From contig CAVTZG010000022.1 of assembly GCA_963739135.1 (NCBI GenBank), positions 1-64,000 on the forward strand: DNA of 64,000 nt, in the 5' to 3' direction. Below are positions 50,401 to 59,234 of the stretch, in pieces. The stretch comes from Palsa-504 sp963739135. GTDB taxonomy: Bacteria; Actinomycetota; Actinomycetes; Streptosporangiales; Streptosporangiaceae. Positions within the stretch are counted from its first letter, which is position 1. Each line of letters starts with the position of its first letter. The notes beneath the pieces are model-generated. The model did no database searches, was not told the origin of the DNA, and worked only from the letters and a program-made list of their open reading frames with translations. The position numbers and the translations under genes are program-made.

Positions 50401-50620
50401 GCGCCACCTCCTGAAGCGGCTGTCGTAACTAACCGGGAACACAAGGCGCGCCGCCCGACGGGACCCCTCACATCAATCAGGAGACTGACACACGCGCTCG
50501 CAGCAGCAGCGGGCATGACCCGCAACGGAGATCCCAGCACCACACTCACTTACGGCCTCGGAAACGGTCCAGAGTAACCCGGTGACGACGGACGGCACGC
50601 CACCCCCAGCATGCCCCTTT
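50401..50620 (-). ncRNA. Candidate IS110 bridge RNA region (copy 3)
   Basis: About 220 non-coding bases directly upstream of the transposase start, the usual location of IS110-group bridge RNAs. Stem potential is visible but loops cannot be assigned by eye. Confidence 0.35.
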
Positions 50621-50853
50621 CCCCGCCCAGGCACCGCCCCCGGAACCACCACGGCCACGCGCAAACCCCAGCCCGCCCCCAATTTCATCCCGGGCATCGC
50701 GCCACGCAGTGGCGCATCTCTTTCTCACTTGGTTACTCGGTCGCGCGCCAGCAGCGCGGTGCCATCGCCGACAGGGCGACTAGGGTCTGGAGTTATGTCA
50801 GACGATGAAGCCGACCTTAGTTCTTGCGGCGGCCCTGCCTCGCCGACCCCGGA

Positions 50854-51279
50854 GTGAGTGCCCGGCCTTGGGTGGATCGCCTGAGTGATGCCGAATGCAT
50901 GGAACTGCTCGCCAACGGCGGGGTGGGGCGTATGGTCTTCACCAGCCGGTATGGGCCTACGGCGCTGCCGATCGTGTACAGGATCGACGGCGAGTCGATC
51001 GTCTTGGGCACGTGGGACACCGCCCTCTTTGATGAAGACCTGCGTACTGGTATCGCGGACGCCGACTACCAAGTCGGCTTGGAGGCCGACCAGGTCGATC
51101 CGGCAGCGCGTGCGGGGTGGGTCGTGCTGGTCCGGGGCGCGGCGCATCACCTGGATACCGAGGCCGAGCGCGCGCCGTTCATCGGTGCCGGGCTTGAGCC
51201 GTGGGTTGAGGGAGTGCCTGCGCACTTCATCCGAGTGACCCCCACCATTTTCTTTGGCCTACGCGGCCGCCGGGCATGA
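50854..51279 (+). CDS. Pyridoxamine-phosphate-oxidase-like flavin protein
   Basis: A ~141-residue split-barrel protein: WVDRLSDAECMELLANGGVGRMVFTSRYGPTALPIVYRIDGESIVLGT is the standard start of small PPOX-type flavin or F420-binding proteins. WVVLVRGAAHHLDTEAE and HFIRVTPTIFFGLRGRR follow. These often act as nitroreductases or stress-related flavoproteins. GTG 50854 fits the family start but has only GGA before it; an upstream TTG at 50824 would add 10 residues. Confidence 0.8.
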   Translation: MSARPWVDRLSDAECMELLANGGVGRMVFTSRYGPTALPIVYRIDGESIVLGTWDTALFDEDLRTGIADADYQVGLEADQVDPAARAGWVVLVRGAAHHLDTEAERAPFIGAGLEPWVEGVPAHFIRVTPTIFFGLRGRRA

Positions 51280-51462
51280 TGCCAGCGGCAGGGCTCTGCT
51301 GAAAGCGAAGGTCGGCGGTTCGACCCGCCTCTGACCACCAGGTCTGCACAACCTGCAAACCCCTGACCAGGACAAAGGCAGGTCGGTGCTTTGCGCCGCC
51401 CATCTCGGCAAGTGGCTGTCAGTGCGCGTTGGTGACCGCAGAGGTCAGCGGCAAAGCCCGGC

Positions 51463-51645
51463 TTGGTGATCGAGATGCTCGGGGTCGTCGGCCCGCTCAC
51501 CGACCCGACCGCGCACGGCGGGCGCGCCGAGGACGCGTTCGACCTGGTGCTGCCCTCCCTGCCCGGCTACAGCTTCTCCGGCCCCTGCCCGGCTACAGCT
51601 TCTCCGGCCAGCCCACCGCGGCCGGCTGGGACCCCGGCCGCGTGA
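51463..51645 (+). pseudogene. Epoxide hydrolase fragment with internal duplication
   Basis: The frame VIEMLGVVGPLTDPTAHGG then FDLVLPSLPGYSFSG is an N-terminal piece of an epoxide hydrolase (alpha/beta fold). A ~25-base block (CTGCCCGGCTACAGCTTCTC) is repeated directly and shifts the frame; the next frame continues GQPTAAGWDPGRV. Nothing of the catalytic part remains. Confidence 0.75.
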
Positions 51646-51736
51646 CGCTTCGCGGGGCCCAAAGCACTCCCGCCGCAGGTGGCCAATCCGGGGAATGAGA
51701 TCCTGTGTCTGACGAAACCGAGATGGGAATTGGCCG

Positions 51737-51979
51737 ATGGCAGTCAGCTTCGCGCAGGACATTAGGCCGCTGTTTACCGACATGGACGTCTCGCACATGA
51801 GGCATCTCCTCGTTAAGCTGGACGACTTCGATTACATGCGCAACCCTCGCCACGCTGAGCACGTCCTTAACACGGTCAGCACCGGGGCGATGCCGCCACG
51901 TAGAAGCGGTGAGCCTGCATGGTCGCCCGAAACAGTCCAGCTCTTCCGGGATTGGATCGCCGGCGGATACCAGCCCTAG
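51737..51979 (+). CDS. Small stand-alone DIRPLF domain protein
   Basis: An 80-residue protein, MAVSFAQDIRPLFTDMDVSHM, then STGAMPPRRSGEPAWSPETVQLFRDWI. It is similar across its length to residues 1-80 of the ferritin-like protein at 44486-46105. In wider families this motif (DIRPLF, MP, W-P...LFR-W) resembles the cytochrome-c-like module of larger oxidoreductases but lacks CxxCH, so no heme attachment is expected. Spacing of GGGA upstream supports the ATG. Confidence 0.75.
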   Translation: MAVSFAQDIRPLFTDMDVSHMRHLLVKLDDFDYMRNPRHAEHVLNTVSTGAMPPRRSGEPAWSPETVQLFRDWIAGGYQP

Positions 51980-52059
51980 CTGAAGCTCGCCAGAATTTAC
52001 CAGGAGAGCTTCTGCCAAACCGGGCTGGGGACCATTTCTGAAAGAGTGAGCGGTGAGAG

Positions 52060-52475
52060 CGCCGGGAGTACGGCCGCCAGCGTGGGCCCAGCGCGCGTCT
52101 TCGCCGCCGAGGTCATCGTCACCTTCGTCCTGATCCTTGTCATCACTGGCCGTCGCCATCCTCATCAGCGGGTCCCGTCAGCGGGCAGGAATGAACCCAG
52201 CCAGCGCCATCGGACCGATGAGCTTCACCGGCGATTCACCGCCCTGGTGGGCCTACCTGATCGCGCTGGTGATCGAGCAGGCCAAGGGCATCCTGATGGC
52301 CCAGCAGCGGTGCGGGCCCGATGAGGCGTTCGACTTGCCGCGCCGGGCATCCCAGCGTGCCAACGTCAAAGTCAACGTGCTGGCGGCGCAGATAGTCAAG
52401 CAGGTCGCCTCGACCACAGCTGAGAACAATGGTGAACCCGCCAGCCGCTCGCCGGGGCCGACGATGCGGGCATGA
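52060..52475 (+). pseudogene. Aquaporin-ANTAR chimeric relic
   Basis: One frame has VFAAEVIVTFVLILVI, and a second has MNPASAIGPMSFTG with WWAYLIA, together the C-terminal half of an aquaporin/glycerol channel including its NPA-like motif. This frame runs directly into LVIEQAKGILMAQQRCGPDEAFDL and RANVKVNVLAAQIVKQV, an ANTAR RNA-binding domain. The join and the frameshift show two genes fused by deletion. Confidence 0.75.
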
Positions 52476-52875
52476 CCTGGCCCCATACCCGTTTCAGGCT
52501 CATCAGCCAGTCCTAGCCATCCGCCCGACTAGCGCCCACATGAGCCGAAGAAGATCACAGTCCAGGGTCTGCGCTTGCGCGGCAAGCGACGCGGAGGCCG
52601 CGGGCCGCAGCGCCCTAATGGGAGGAGTCCGGGCCGCCGTCGAGGAAGACTCGGTATCCCAGCCGCTAGCCGGTGAGCACTGTTTGGGAGCGCTCCGGCC
52701 GTGTGAGGCCTGAGTCAAGGCCGTGCCCCGGTTGGCAGGCCGGGGGGCGTGGACCGCTGATGGGATGTCGTGCCCGCTCCCGGGCTGTCCGGGGCGTGAG
52801 CGCTAATCCGTTAGGGCGCGGTTGTCCCCCTGCTGGCTGGGCGAGATATTGGCGCTCGGGAGGAGGGTGCGGCTG
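52476..52875. other. Gap without a recognised gene
   Basis: About 400 bases. The right part may be the non-coding end of the IS110 copy beginning at 52876. No gene seen. Confidence 0.4.
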
Positions 52876-53345
52876 ATGCTGTATACCGGGGATGACTGGG
52901 CCGAGGATCATCACGATGTCGTCCTGGTGGCTGAGACCGGGCGGCGGCTGGCCAGGGCGCGTCTGAGCGAGGGCGTGGCCAGGATCGCCCGGTTTCACGA
53001 GTTGATCGCCGAGCATCTGGCCGAAGGCGATGGCCCGGAGCAGGTGGCGATCGGGATCGAGACCGACCGCGGGCCGTGGGTGGCCGCGCTGGTCGCGTCG
53101 GGGTATCAGGTGTATGCGATCAACCCGCTGTCGATGTCGCGCCACCGGGAGCGGCGCTCAGTGTCGGGGGCGAAAAGCGATGCTGGGGATGCGTGGCTGC
53201 TGGCCGACCCGGTGCACACCGATGCCGCGCGGCACCGCAAGGTGGCTGGGGACAGCCCGGCGGCGGAGGGAATCAAGGTGCTGGCCCGGTCCCACCAGCG
53301 GCTGATCTGGGAACGTAACCGCAGCGTGCTGCGGCTGCGCAGTCT
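52876..53345 (+). pseudogene. IS110 family transposase, copy 4, N-terminal fragment
   Basis: MLYTGDDWAEDHHDVVLV (first Asp), QVAIGIETDRGPWVAAL (Glu) and YAINPLSMSRHRERRS followed by GAKSDAGDAWLLAD (Asp-Asp) are the DEDD half of an IS110 recombinase. The frame loses homology near LRLRSLVLLG. The Tnp_20 domain is missing. Confidence 0.85.
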
Positions 53346-53602
53346 CGTCCTACTTGGCGCGGGCCTGGCTGGCGGGGCAAGCGTCACCTCTGGCGGCGAT
53401 CTCGGCTTTCGAGTGTTGCGCAGCTCGGCCTGGTCCCGCGTGGCGTGTTGGCCGGCCTGGCGCTGCGCAGCCTCGCGGCCCGGCCCGGGTCCGCGCGAGC
53501 CGGCCCGGCCGCCTGTCGCCCCCTACCCGCGTCCTGCCCGGTGCCGGGCCCGCTGGCCGGGCCCGGCACAGCCTGCCGTGGATGGACGCGGCCGCGGCAG
53601 GG

Positions 53603-55075
53603 TCACGCTTGCTGGAGTGCGTCATCCACCGCACGTTTGCTCCCGGTGGACCGGCCCCACGCCTGGGCCTCCTGGAATGCCGCGTCGCCCATCTGGAAGC
53701 GCAACGCGGCCAGGACCGCATCGTCGTGCGGGACGCGCGGCACGAAGGCGCGCAGCCAGCCGCTGCCGCGGGCGTCCAGGATTGAGCGGGCGGCGGCGAA
53801 CAGGCGCACGGCACGCTGCGGGTTGTCCTGCTGTCCGGCGATGCCCGCCAGGACCTCGAGATAGTAGGCGGCGCTGGTTTCGTCTCCGGCCTGGGCCGCC
53901 AGCGCCAGCCCCTCCTGCAGGTGTGCTGCCGCGCCGGCCAGGTCGCCCTGGGCCTGCGTGACCAGCGCCAGGTTGTACAGCAAAACGAGCAGGGGGCTCC
54001 AGTCCTCGGCGCGGCGGGCCACGGCCAGGCCGTCGGTGAACAGCCGCGCCGCGGCGTCGTTGTCGCCCTGGCTGAGCCGGACCCGGCCGAGGACGTTATC
54101 CACCATGGCGAGGGCCACCTCCTGCTGAAGCCGGCCGAAACCGGTGAGGTCGTCTTCGCGCAGCTCCCGCAGCAGGGCCTGGCCCTGGTCAAGGATTTTG
54201 CAGGCGCCGGCGTAATCGCGGCGGAGTGCCGCGAGGTAGCCCAGAACGATCAGGACCAGCGCGTTCATCGTCACCGACACCGGCGGCGTTTGGTTGTCCT
54301 GTCTGTACAGCGGCAGCGTCTGCTCGAGCAGCTGCTGCCCCCGGGCCGTATCTCCATTGCCGACGAGGATGAAGCCGGCTTGGGTCAGCGCCAGCGCGTG
54401 CTGGCAGGGCGGCATGTCCTTGCTGCCGGCCACGAAGTCGTCGACCAGGCGGCCATACTCCGCGGCGTGGCCGCGCAGCCACCAGAACCTCCAGGTCACT
54501 TGGCTCAGGTGCACGGCCTGTTCGAGCGGGCCGTGGCCGGCCAGCCAGTACATCGCGGCCCACAGGTTGTCGTGCTCGATTTCCAGCCGGTCCAGCCACG
54601 CCAGCTGCCCAGCACCGGTCAGGTCGGCGTCGGCCGGCTCGGCCAGGGCCAGAAAGTGCGCAGCGTGCCGATCGTGGGCCTCGGTCCACTCGCCGCCGTT
54701 ACGCAGCCGGTCCAGCGCATACTCCCGGATGGTCTCCAGCAGCGCGAACCGCGGCTCGCCGCTGCGGGTTTGCGGCCGGATCAGGCTGCTGTCCACCAGC
54801 GCGCCCAGCATGTCCATCACCTGCCCCGCCCCCGGGGCGTGGCCCTCCTGCGGGGACTGTGCACCGATGGCTTCGGCCGCGGGCAGGCTGAACGAGCCGG
54901 CGAACACTCCCAGCCGGGTGAACAGTGCCTGCTCGGCGGCGGACAGCAGGCCGAAGCTCCAGTCCAGGGTGTTGCGCAGGGTCTGCTGCCGCTCGGGCAA
55001 ATCCCGGGCCCCGCCGGTCAGCAGGCTGAACCTCTGGCCAAGCCGGGTGGCCAGGGCCTGCGGCGGCAGCAGCTG
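53603..55075 (-). pseudogene. STAND ATPase C-terminal fragment (paralogue of 36127-38811)
   Basis: It matches the C-terminal ~480 residues of the STAND protein at 36.1-38.8 kb: ERQQTLRNTLDWSFGLLSAAEQALF, LVDSSLIRPQTRSGEPRFALLETIREYALDRLR, TWRFWWLRGHA and the TPR-like repeats to the end. The DUF4062 and ATPase domains are gone; upstream of LLPPQALATRL the sequence changes abruptly at a TnsA fragment. The ORF itself is open from 55000. Confidence 0.85.
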
Positions 55076-55079
55076 CGTT

Positions 55080-55463
55080 GTCGTCGACGTGCGTCCCGAT
55101 GACCGGGTTGAGGATAAAGACGCGGAGGCGTTCGACGTGACGAAGGACGCGTGCGGGCTGGCCGGGTGGGGTTTCAGGCGGGTGGGCGTCCCGGATCCGG
55201 TGCTGGCGGCGAACGTCGCGTGGCTGGCACGGTACCGTCATCCGCGATGCGGCGGCTCACCGGGCCTGGCCCGCCTCCTGCAGGAGATCTTCGCCGAGCC
55301 GGCCCCGCTGATGGCCGGGGCTGCCGCCGCCGGCGATCCGATGGCGGTCCTGCCGGCCTTGTTCCACCTGATGTGGCGGCACGCCCTGGCCGCGGACCTG
55401 GCGGTCAGGCTCACCGCGGAGGCCCTTGTCGTCGCCGGCACGGCTCCGGGCGGCGCCCGGTGA
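55080..55463 (+). pseudogene. TnsA-like endonuclease fragment
   Basis: The frame VVVDVRPDDRVEDKDAEAF, WGFRRVGVPDPVLAANVAWLARYRHPRC, MAVLPALFHLMWRHALAADL matches the C-terminal part of actinomycete TnsA-like transposase endonuclease subunits. The N-terminal catalytic residues are missing because the frame begins at the STAND fragment junction. Its stop overlaps the next start (GTGA), the usual tnsA-tnsB arrangement. Confidence 0.65.
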
Positions 55464-56120
55464 CCGGGCGGCCAGGTGAGCTCGGCATCGGGGACCGGGT
55501 CCGGTTCGGCGGCCGGGACCAGGTGGTGATCGGGGTATCCGGGCCGGTTGTCCGGCTGGCCGGCACCGGCGGCGAGGTCGTCACCGTCAGCGTGTCCGGG
55601 CTGCTGGCCGACGGGGACTTCGCCGTGCTGGATTCCCGGCCGCGGCCGGGGATGCCGCAGGTCTCGGTGCTTGACGGCCTGCCCGCAGAAGCCGTGGAAG
55701 AGGCACGGTGGTGGGAGCGGCACATCGTCGAGGTGCTGACCGGAGTGCCGCCGGACGCGGGCGAGGGCACGATCCCGCGGCCGGAGTATGACCCCGCGGT
55801 GGTCACGCTGACCCGCCGGGAGCAGGCCAAGGCCGCCGAGCTGACGGCCGCCGGGCACCCGGTCACGGCGAGCGCGGTCGCCAAGCGCCGCCGGCGTTAT
55901 CAGGAGCAGGGCCTGTCCGGCATGGTCGATTACCGGGCACGGCGGCGGATGCCGCCGCACGGCCGGGCCGATGCCGCCGTGGTCGCGGCCATGCGGCAGG
56001 CGATCGGCGAGGCGGCCGAGGACTCGACGAGGACGGCGGCGTTCGTGTTCCGGCGGACCAGGGAGATCCTCGCCGGGGCCGGCGGCGGCGAGACGGGGAA
56101 GCTGCCGTCGGAACGGACCC
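55460..56120 (+). pseudogene. TnsB-like transposase, N-terminal fragment
   Basis: It starts at GTG 55460: GIGDRVRFGGRDQVVIGVSG, LTRREQAKAAELTAAGHPVTAS and YQEQGLSGMVDYRARRR, then a helical DNA-binding part ending ILAGAGGGETGKLPSERT. This is the N-terminal (DNA-binding) region of Mu/TnsB-type transposases. The DDE catalytic core that should follow is absent; the sequence jumps to a different HTH. Confidence 0.65.
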
Positions 56121-57113
56121 CGCAGCCTACGGCCACAGCACTCAGACGGTCCGGGACTACGTGCTCGGGCGGCGCACCCCGGCGAGCCGGCGGCCAGGGA
56201 CGACGACTTCGCACCGTTCGCCGCCTACTGCCGGCGACGGCTGGCCGACGACCCGCACCTGAGGGCCGCGGCACTGCTGGCCGAGATCACCGGACTCGGC
56301 TTTCCCGGCACTGCCAGGACGTTCTACCGGGCGATGGAACGACACCAGATCCAGCCGCACCCCTGCCCGCACTGCCACCCCGCGAGAATCAGCGGCTACG
56401 CCCTGCAGCCGCCGGCACGGCAGCCACAGCCGTTCCCGCTGCCAGTGCCGGACTCCCCGGTGAACGGGGAAACGCTGGCATCGTTCCTCGGCCGCCTCGC
56501 CGCCGCCAACCAGACCAGCCCTGATGCCCTGCTCGACATCCTCCCTTCCTGGTTCCGGATCAAGACCCGGTGGCACGACGACCGCTGGCAGCATGAGCAG
56601 CTCACCGCCTGGGCAGACGACGCCGCAGCATGCCTCGCCGTGGTCAGCGGCTCAACCATCGCAGGCATCAAGAACGCGCTTCCCGCCTTCGGCGCGAAGC
56701 GCGGACAGCCCGTCCGGGCCGTCACCGCATGCCGCCTCTGCACAGCAGCCCGCCGCATCCGGCAGCCGGTCCCGGTGCACCTTCCCGCCTGCCACCAGGT
56801 CTGCCTCAGGCACGGCATCTGGCTGTCCGGCCCGGGAACACCGCAGTTCAGCGTCCGCGGCTGCCCCGACATCCTCGATGCCGAACGCCGGGCACGCCGG
56901 CTCCTGCGCCGCTGCACCATCGAGCAGCTCATCTACGCCAGGATCCAGCCACCCGCAGACCAGGCCGAGCATGCGTGGAAACGCCGGACGGCAGCCCTCA
57001 TCGAGTCGAACCCCCAGTCGGTCACCGAGACCAGCCCGCAGGCGCTGTTCCAGGCCGCCGCTTACCCGGATGCCGTCGCCGCCGCATGCGCCAGCCGCAA
57101 AAGCCCGCCGTGA
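56120..57113 (+). pseudogene. TniQ-like protein with N-terminal HTH, frame-broken
   Basis: One frame begins YGHSTQTVRDYVLGRRTP (helix-turn-helix). After a one-base shift it continues ARDDDFAPFAAYCRRRLADDPHL, FPGTARTFYRAMERHQIQPHPCPHC, then a TniQ domain: NGETLASFLGRLAAANQTSPDALLDI, TACRLCTAARR, HLPACHQVCLRHGIWLSG. The paired CxxC/CxxxC-H motifs are the TniQ zinc fingers. TniQ chooses targets in Tn7-like transposons. From about 56190 on the frame is open to 57113 and may still be translated. No TnsC gene is present. Confidence 0.7.
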
Positions 57114-57325
57114 GCAATCTTCATTGGCACAAGCCGCCCCCGCCAGCCGCAGGAAACGGGCAAATCAGGCATTCAGCCGGCTGCGAGTTGACAATACAGA
57201 TTCCTCTTCGCAGGTCAGCGACCCATGCCGAGGAATCTTCGTTGTCACGGGACAGCGCTCTTGTCCCGTCGTGCTGCACCCTGTCCCTGCTGGCCCGTGA
57301 TGCCCCTGGACGATTACATTGAAGC

Positions 57326-58113
57326 TTATCCAATATTTAGTTTAAAGAAGTACAGTCCTACAGCCGCCCGATAGGACGTGACGTATGTGCGGAGCGGCCA
57401 CCGGTAATCGGTATGAAGAATACGCCAGGATTTGAGATGGGCGATTGCGCGCTCGACCGGGCCGCGCAGCTTGTTTACCTGGGCGTTGAATTCTTTCTGC
57501 CAGTCAAGCAACTCCCCGCCTTGCGGCTTCTTAAACGGGGTGATGAAGTCCGAGCCCTGATAGCCCTTGTCGCCGATCCCGCTGTAGGCAGCCGCAATGA
57601 TATCTGCGGTCTCCGTCTCGGCGAGGGCTGTCATATCGTGATTATGCCCGGTAACGGGCTCGGACACGAAGAGGAGATCGCCCTGGAGGTTCGCGATGGC
57701 CTGGCCGTTGAAGCCGGTCGTCTTATGTTTTCCCGACCACAGTTCTGGTGTATCGCGCCAGGACCAGGTGGGTGCCAGGAAACCGTCTACCAGCACCGTC
57801 TGCTCGCGGGCCGCAGCTTCCTTCGCCTCGTCGGTGGTCGGCCTGTCCTCTTCGGTGGACGCCTCGATAAGCGGCGTGAACTTCGTAATAATTCCAGAGA
57901 TTACCGGCTGCGACGTATCGAATATTTCCGCCCACACTTCCTGGGTATGTTCTGTCGCATATAGCCGCATGCTACGACGACGGCTTCTCGCAGGGAAAGG
58001 TCTTTCGGGCGCCCGATTCCTTTGTGCCACGGCTCTTCAAGCTGATCTTTGATGCGCCATACCAGTTCGTCGAGTTGCTCTGAGTCAAGGCTTGACATAC
58101 GATCGTAGCGCAC
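57326..58113 (-). mobile_element. IS5-family insertion sequence, two-frame transposase
   Basis: The first frame (57901-58113) has an N-terminal helical domain, MSSLDSEQLDELVWRIKDQL and LSLREAVVVACGYMRQN. The second frame continues TQEVWAEIFDTSQPVISGIIT, then the DDE domain: VLVDGFLAPTW, KTTGFNGQAI, IGDKGYQGSDF and LRGPVERAIAHLK. A -1 shift near 57957 joins them, either a programmed frameshift as in some IS5-family members or a one-base deletion. The DNA is clearly lower in GC than its surroundings, which suggests recent arrival. Confidence 0.8.
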
Positions 58114-58470
58114 GGCTTCTCCGTCCGTGAAAGGTTTGGTAGCACATCCCTTCTATCGGATGGAGAAGCCGCTGCCCCGGCAGGCGCGCCGAAGCGATGA
58201 GAGTCTATTGGTGACGATTGGATATTACACGGGAGCCGCTATCAAACTGAAGACTTTTAAATAATCCTCAATTGATAATGATCTTAGTCGTCTGCGACAG
58301 AAAATTGAACCAGTAGAGGCGTCGACCCTCACACGCTTTCGAGAGTTGGGGGGAACACGGGTCACCGCGCGAGGACGCTGCGCGGGTGTGCGGGCGCCGG
58401 TCTAGTCTTGCGACGTGGCTGGCCTGGCGGACTACCTGGACATGACGGTGACGCAAATCACGATGCATTT
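58114..58470. other. AT-richer gap beside the IS5-family element
   Basis: About 360 bases. 58200-58310 is markedly AT-rich (TTTTAAATAATCC, TTGATAATGATC), unlike the rest of the window, and probably includes the IS right end. I could not define terminal repeats. Confidence 0.4.
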
Positions 58471-58971
58471 TCACAGTCGCCGCATCTCCGCGCAGATCGC
58501 CGCCAGGGACCGCAGGTCGACCCCGGCCCGGGCCGCGGTGACCAGGATGTCTTCGGCCCCGCCGCGGAACTCCGCCGGAATGGCCTGGGTCCACCGGGCC
58601 AGCGGCAGCGCCACCGACGTGGTCAGGACCCGATCCCGCGGCCCGGCCAGCAGCGGCTCGTGCCTGGCGGCCAGAGCCTGGACGGCCTTGTACTGCCCGG
58701 CCTGGCCCTTGGTCACCCGCAGGCAGTTCACCAGCCACGTCCGGGTGGTCCGCTGCCCGTCGGCGACCGACCCGTCCTGGGCATCAAAAGCCTGCAGCAG
58801 CCGACCCCGCACCGCCGCCCCCACCGCGTCGATCCGCTCCAGCGCCCGCAGCTCCTCGGCCAGCCCGGCCACCGGCCGCCCGGCCGCGTCTTCCCCGGCC
58901 AGGTCGGCCAGCAGCGACTCCGCCAGCGCGAACTTATCGCTGGCGGTCAACAGGTGCGCGGCGGTGCACAT
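58471..58971 (-). pseudogene. DUF222 (13E12-type) protein, N-terminal fragment
   Basis: MCTAAHLLTASDKFALAESLLADLAG, LEELRALERIDAVGAAVRGRLL (approximately), TWLVNCLRVTKGQAGQYKAVQAL and VDLRSLAAICAEMRR are the first third of a DUF222 protein. The rest of DUF222 and the HNH domain are gone. It is not the missing half of the 19-kb DUF222 copy in any obvious way. Confidence 0.75.
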
Positions 58972-59234
58972 GGCGGCTGGTTCACCTCCCCGGCCCGGGG
59001 GCAGGCGGCCCGAAAAGGACCGTTCCGGTACTGATTTTCTAATACATCATCCTAACAACCACCTCTGACATTTTTAGTGTTGAAATCGGGAGCTCAAGTG
59101 CGGCCGGGGAAGAAATGCTGCAGGTGAAGAAGAGCCGTTTGAGAAAGAAAGTTTCGTCGGTGGCGAACTCGTGCCGGCTGCCCTTGCCCGCTGCCGGCGG
59201 GTGAACCCCCCGCACATCTATTCTGCGAACATAC

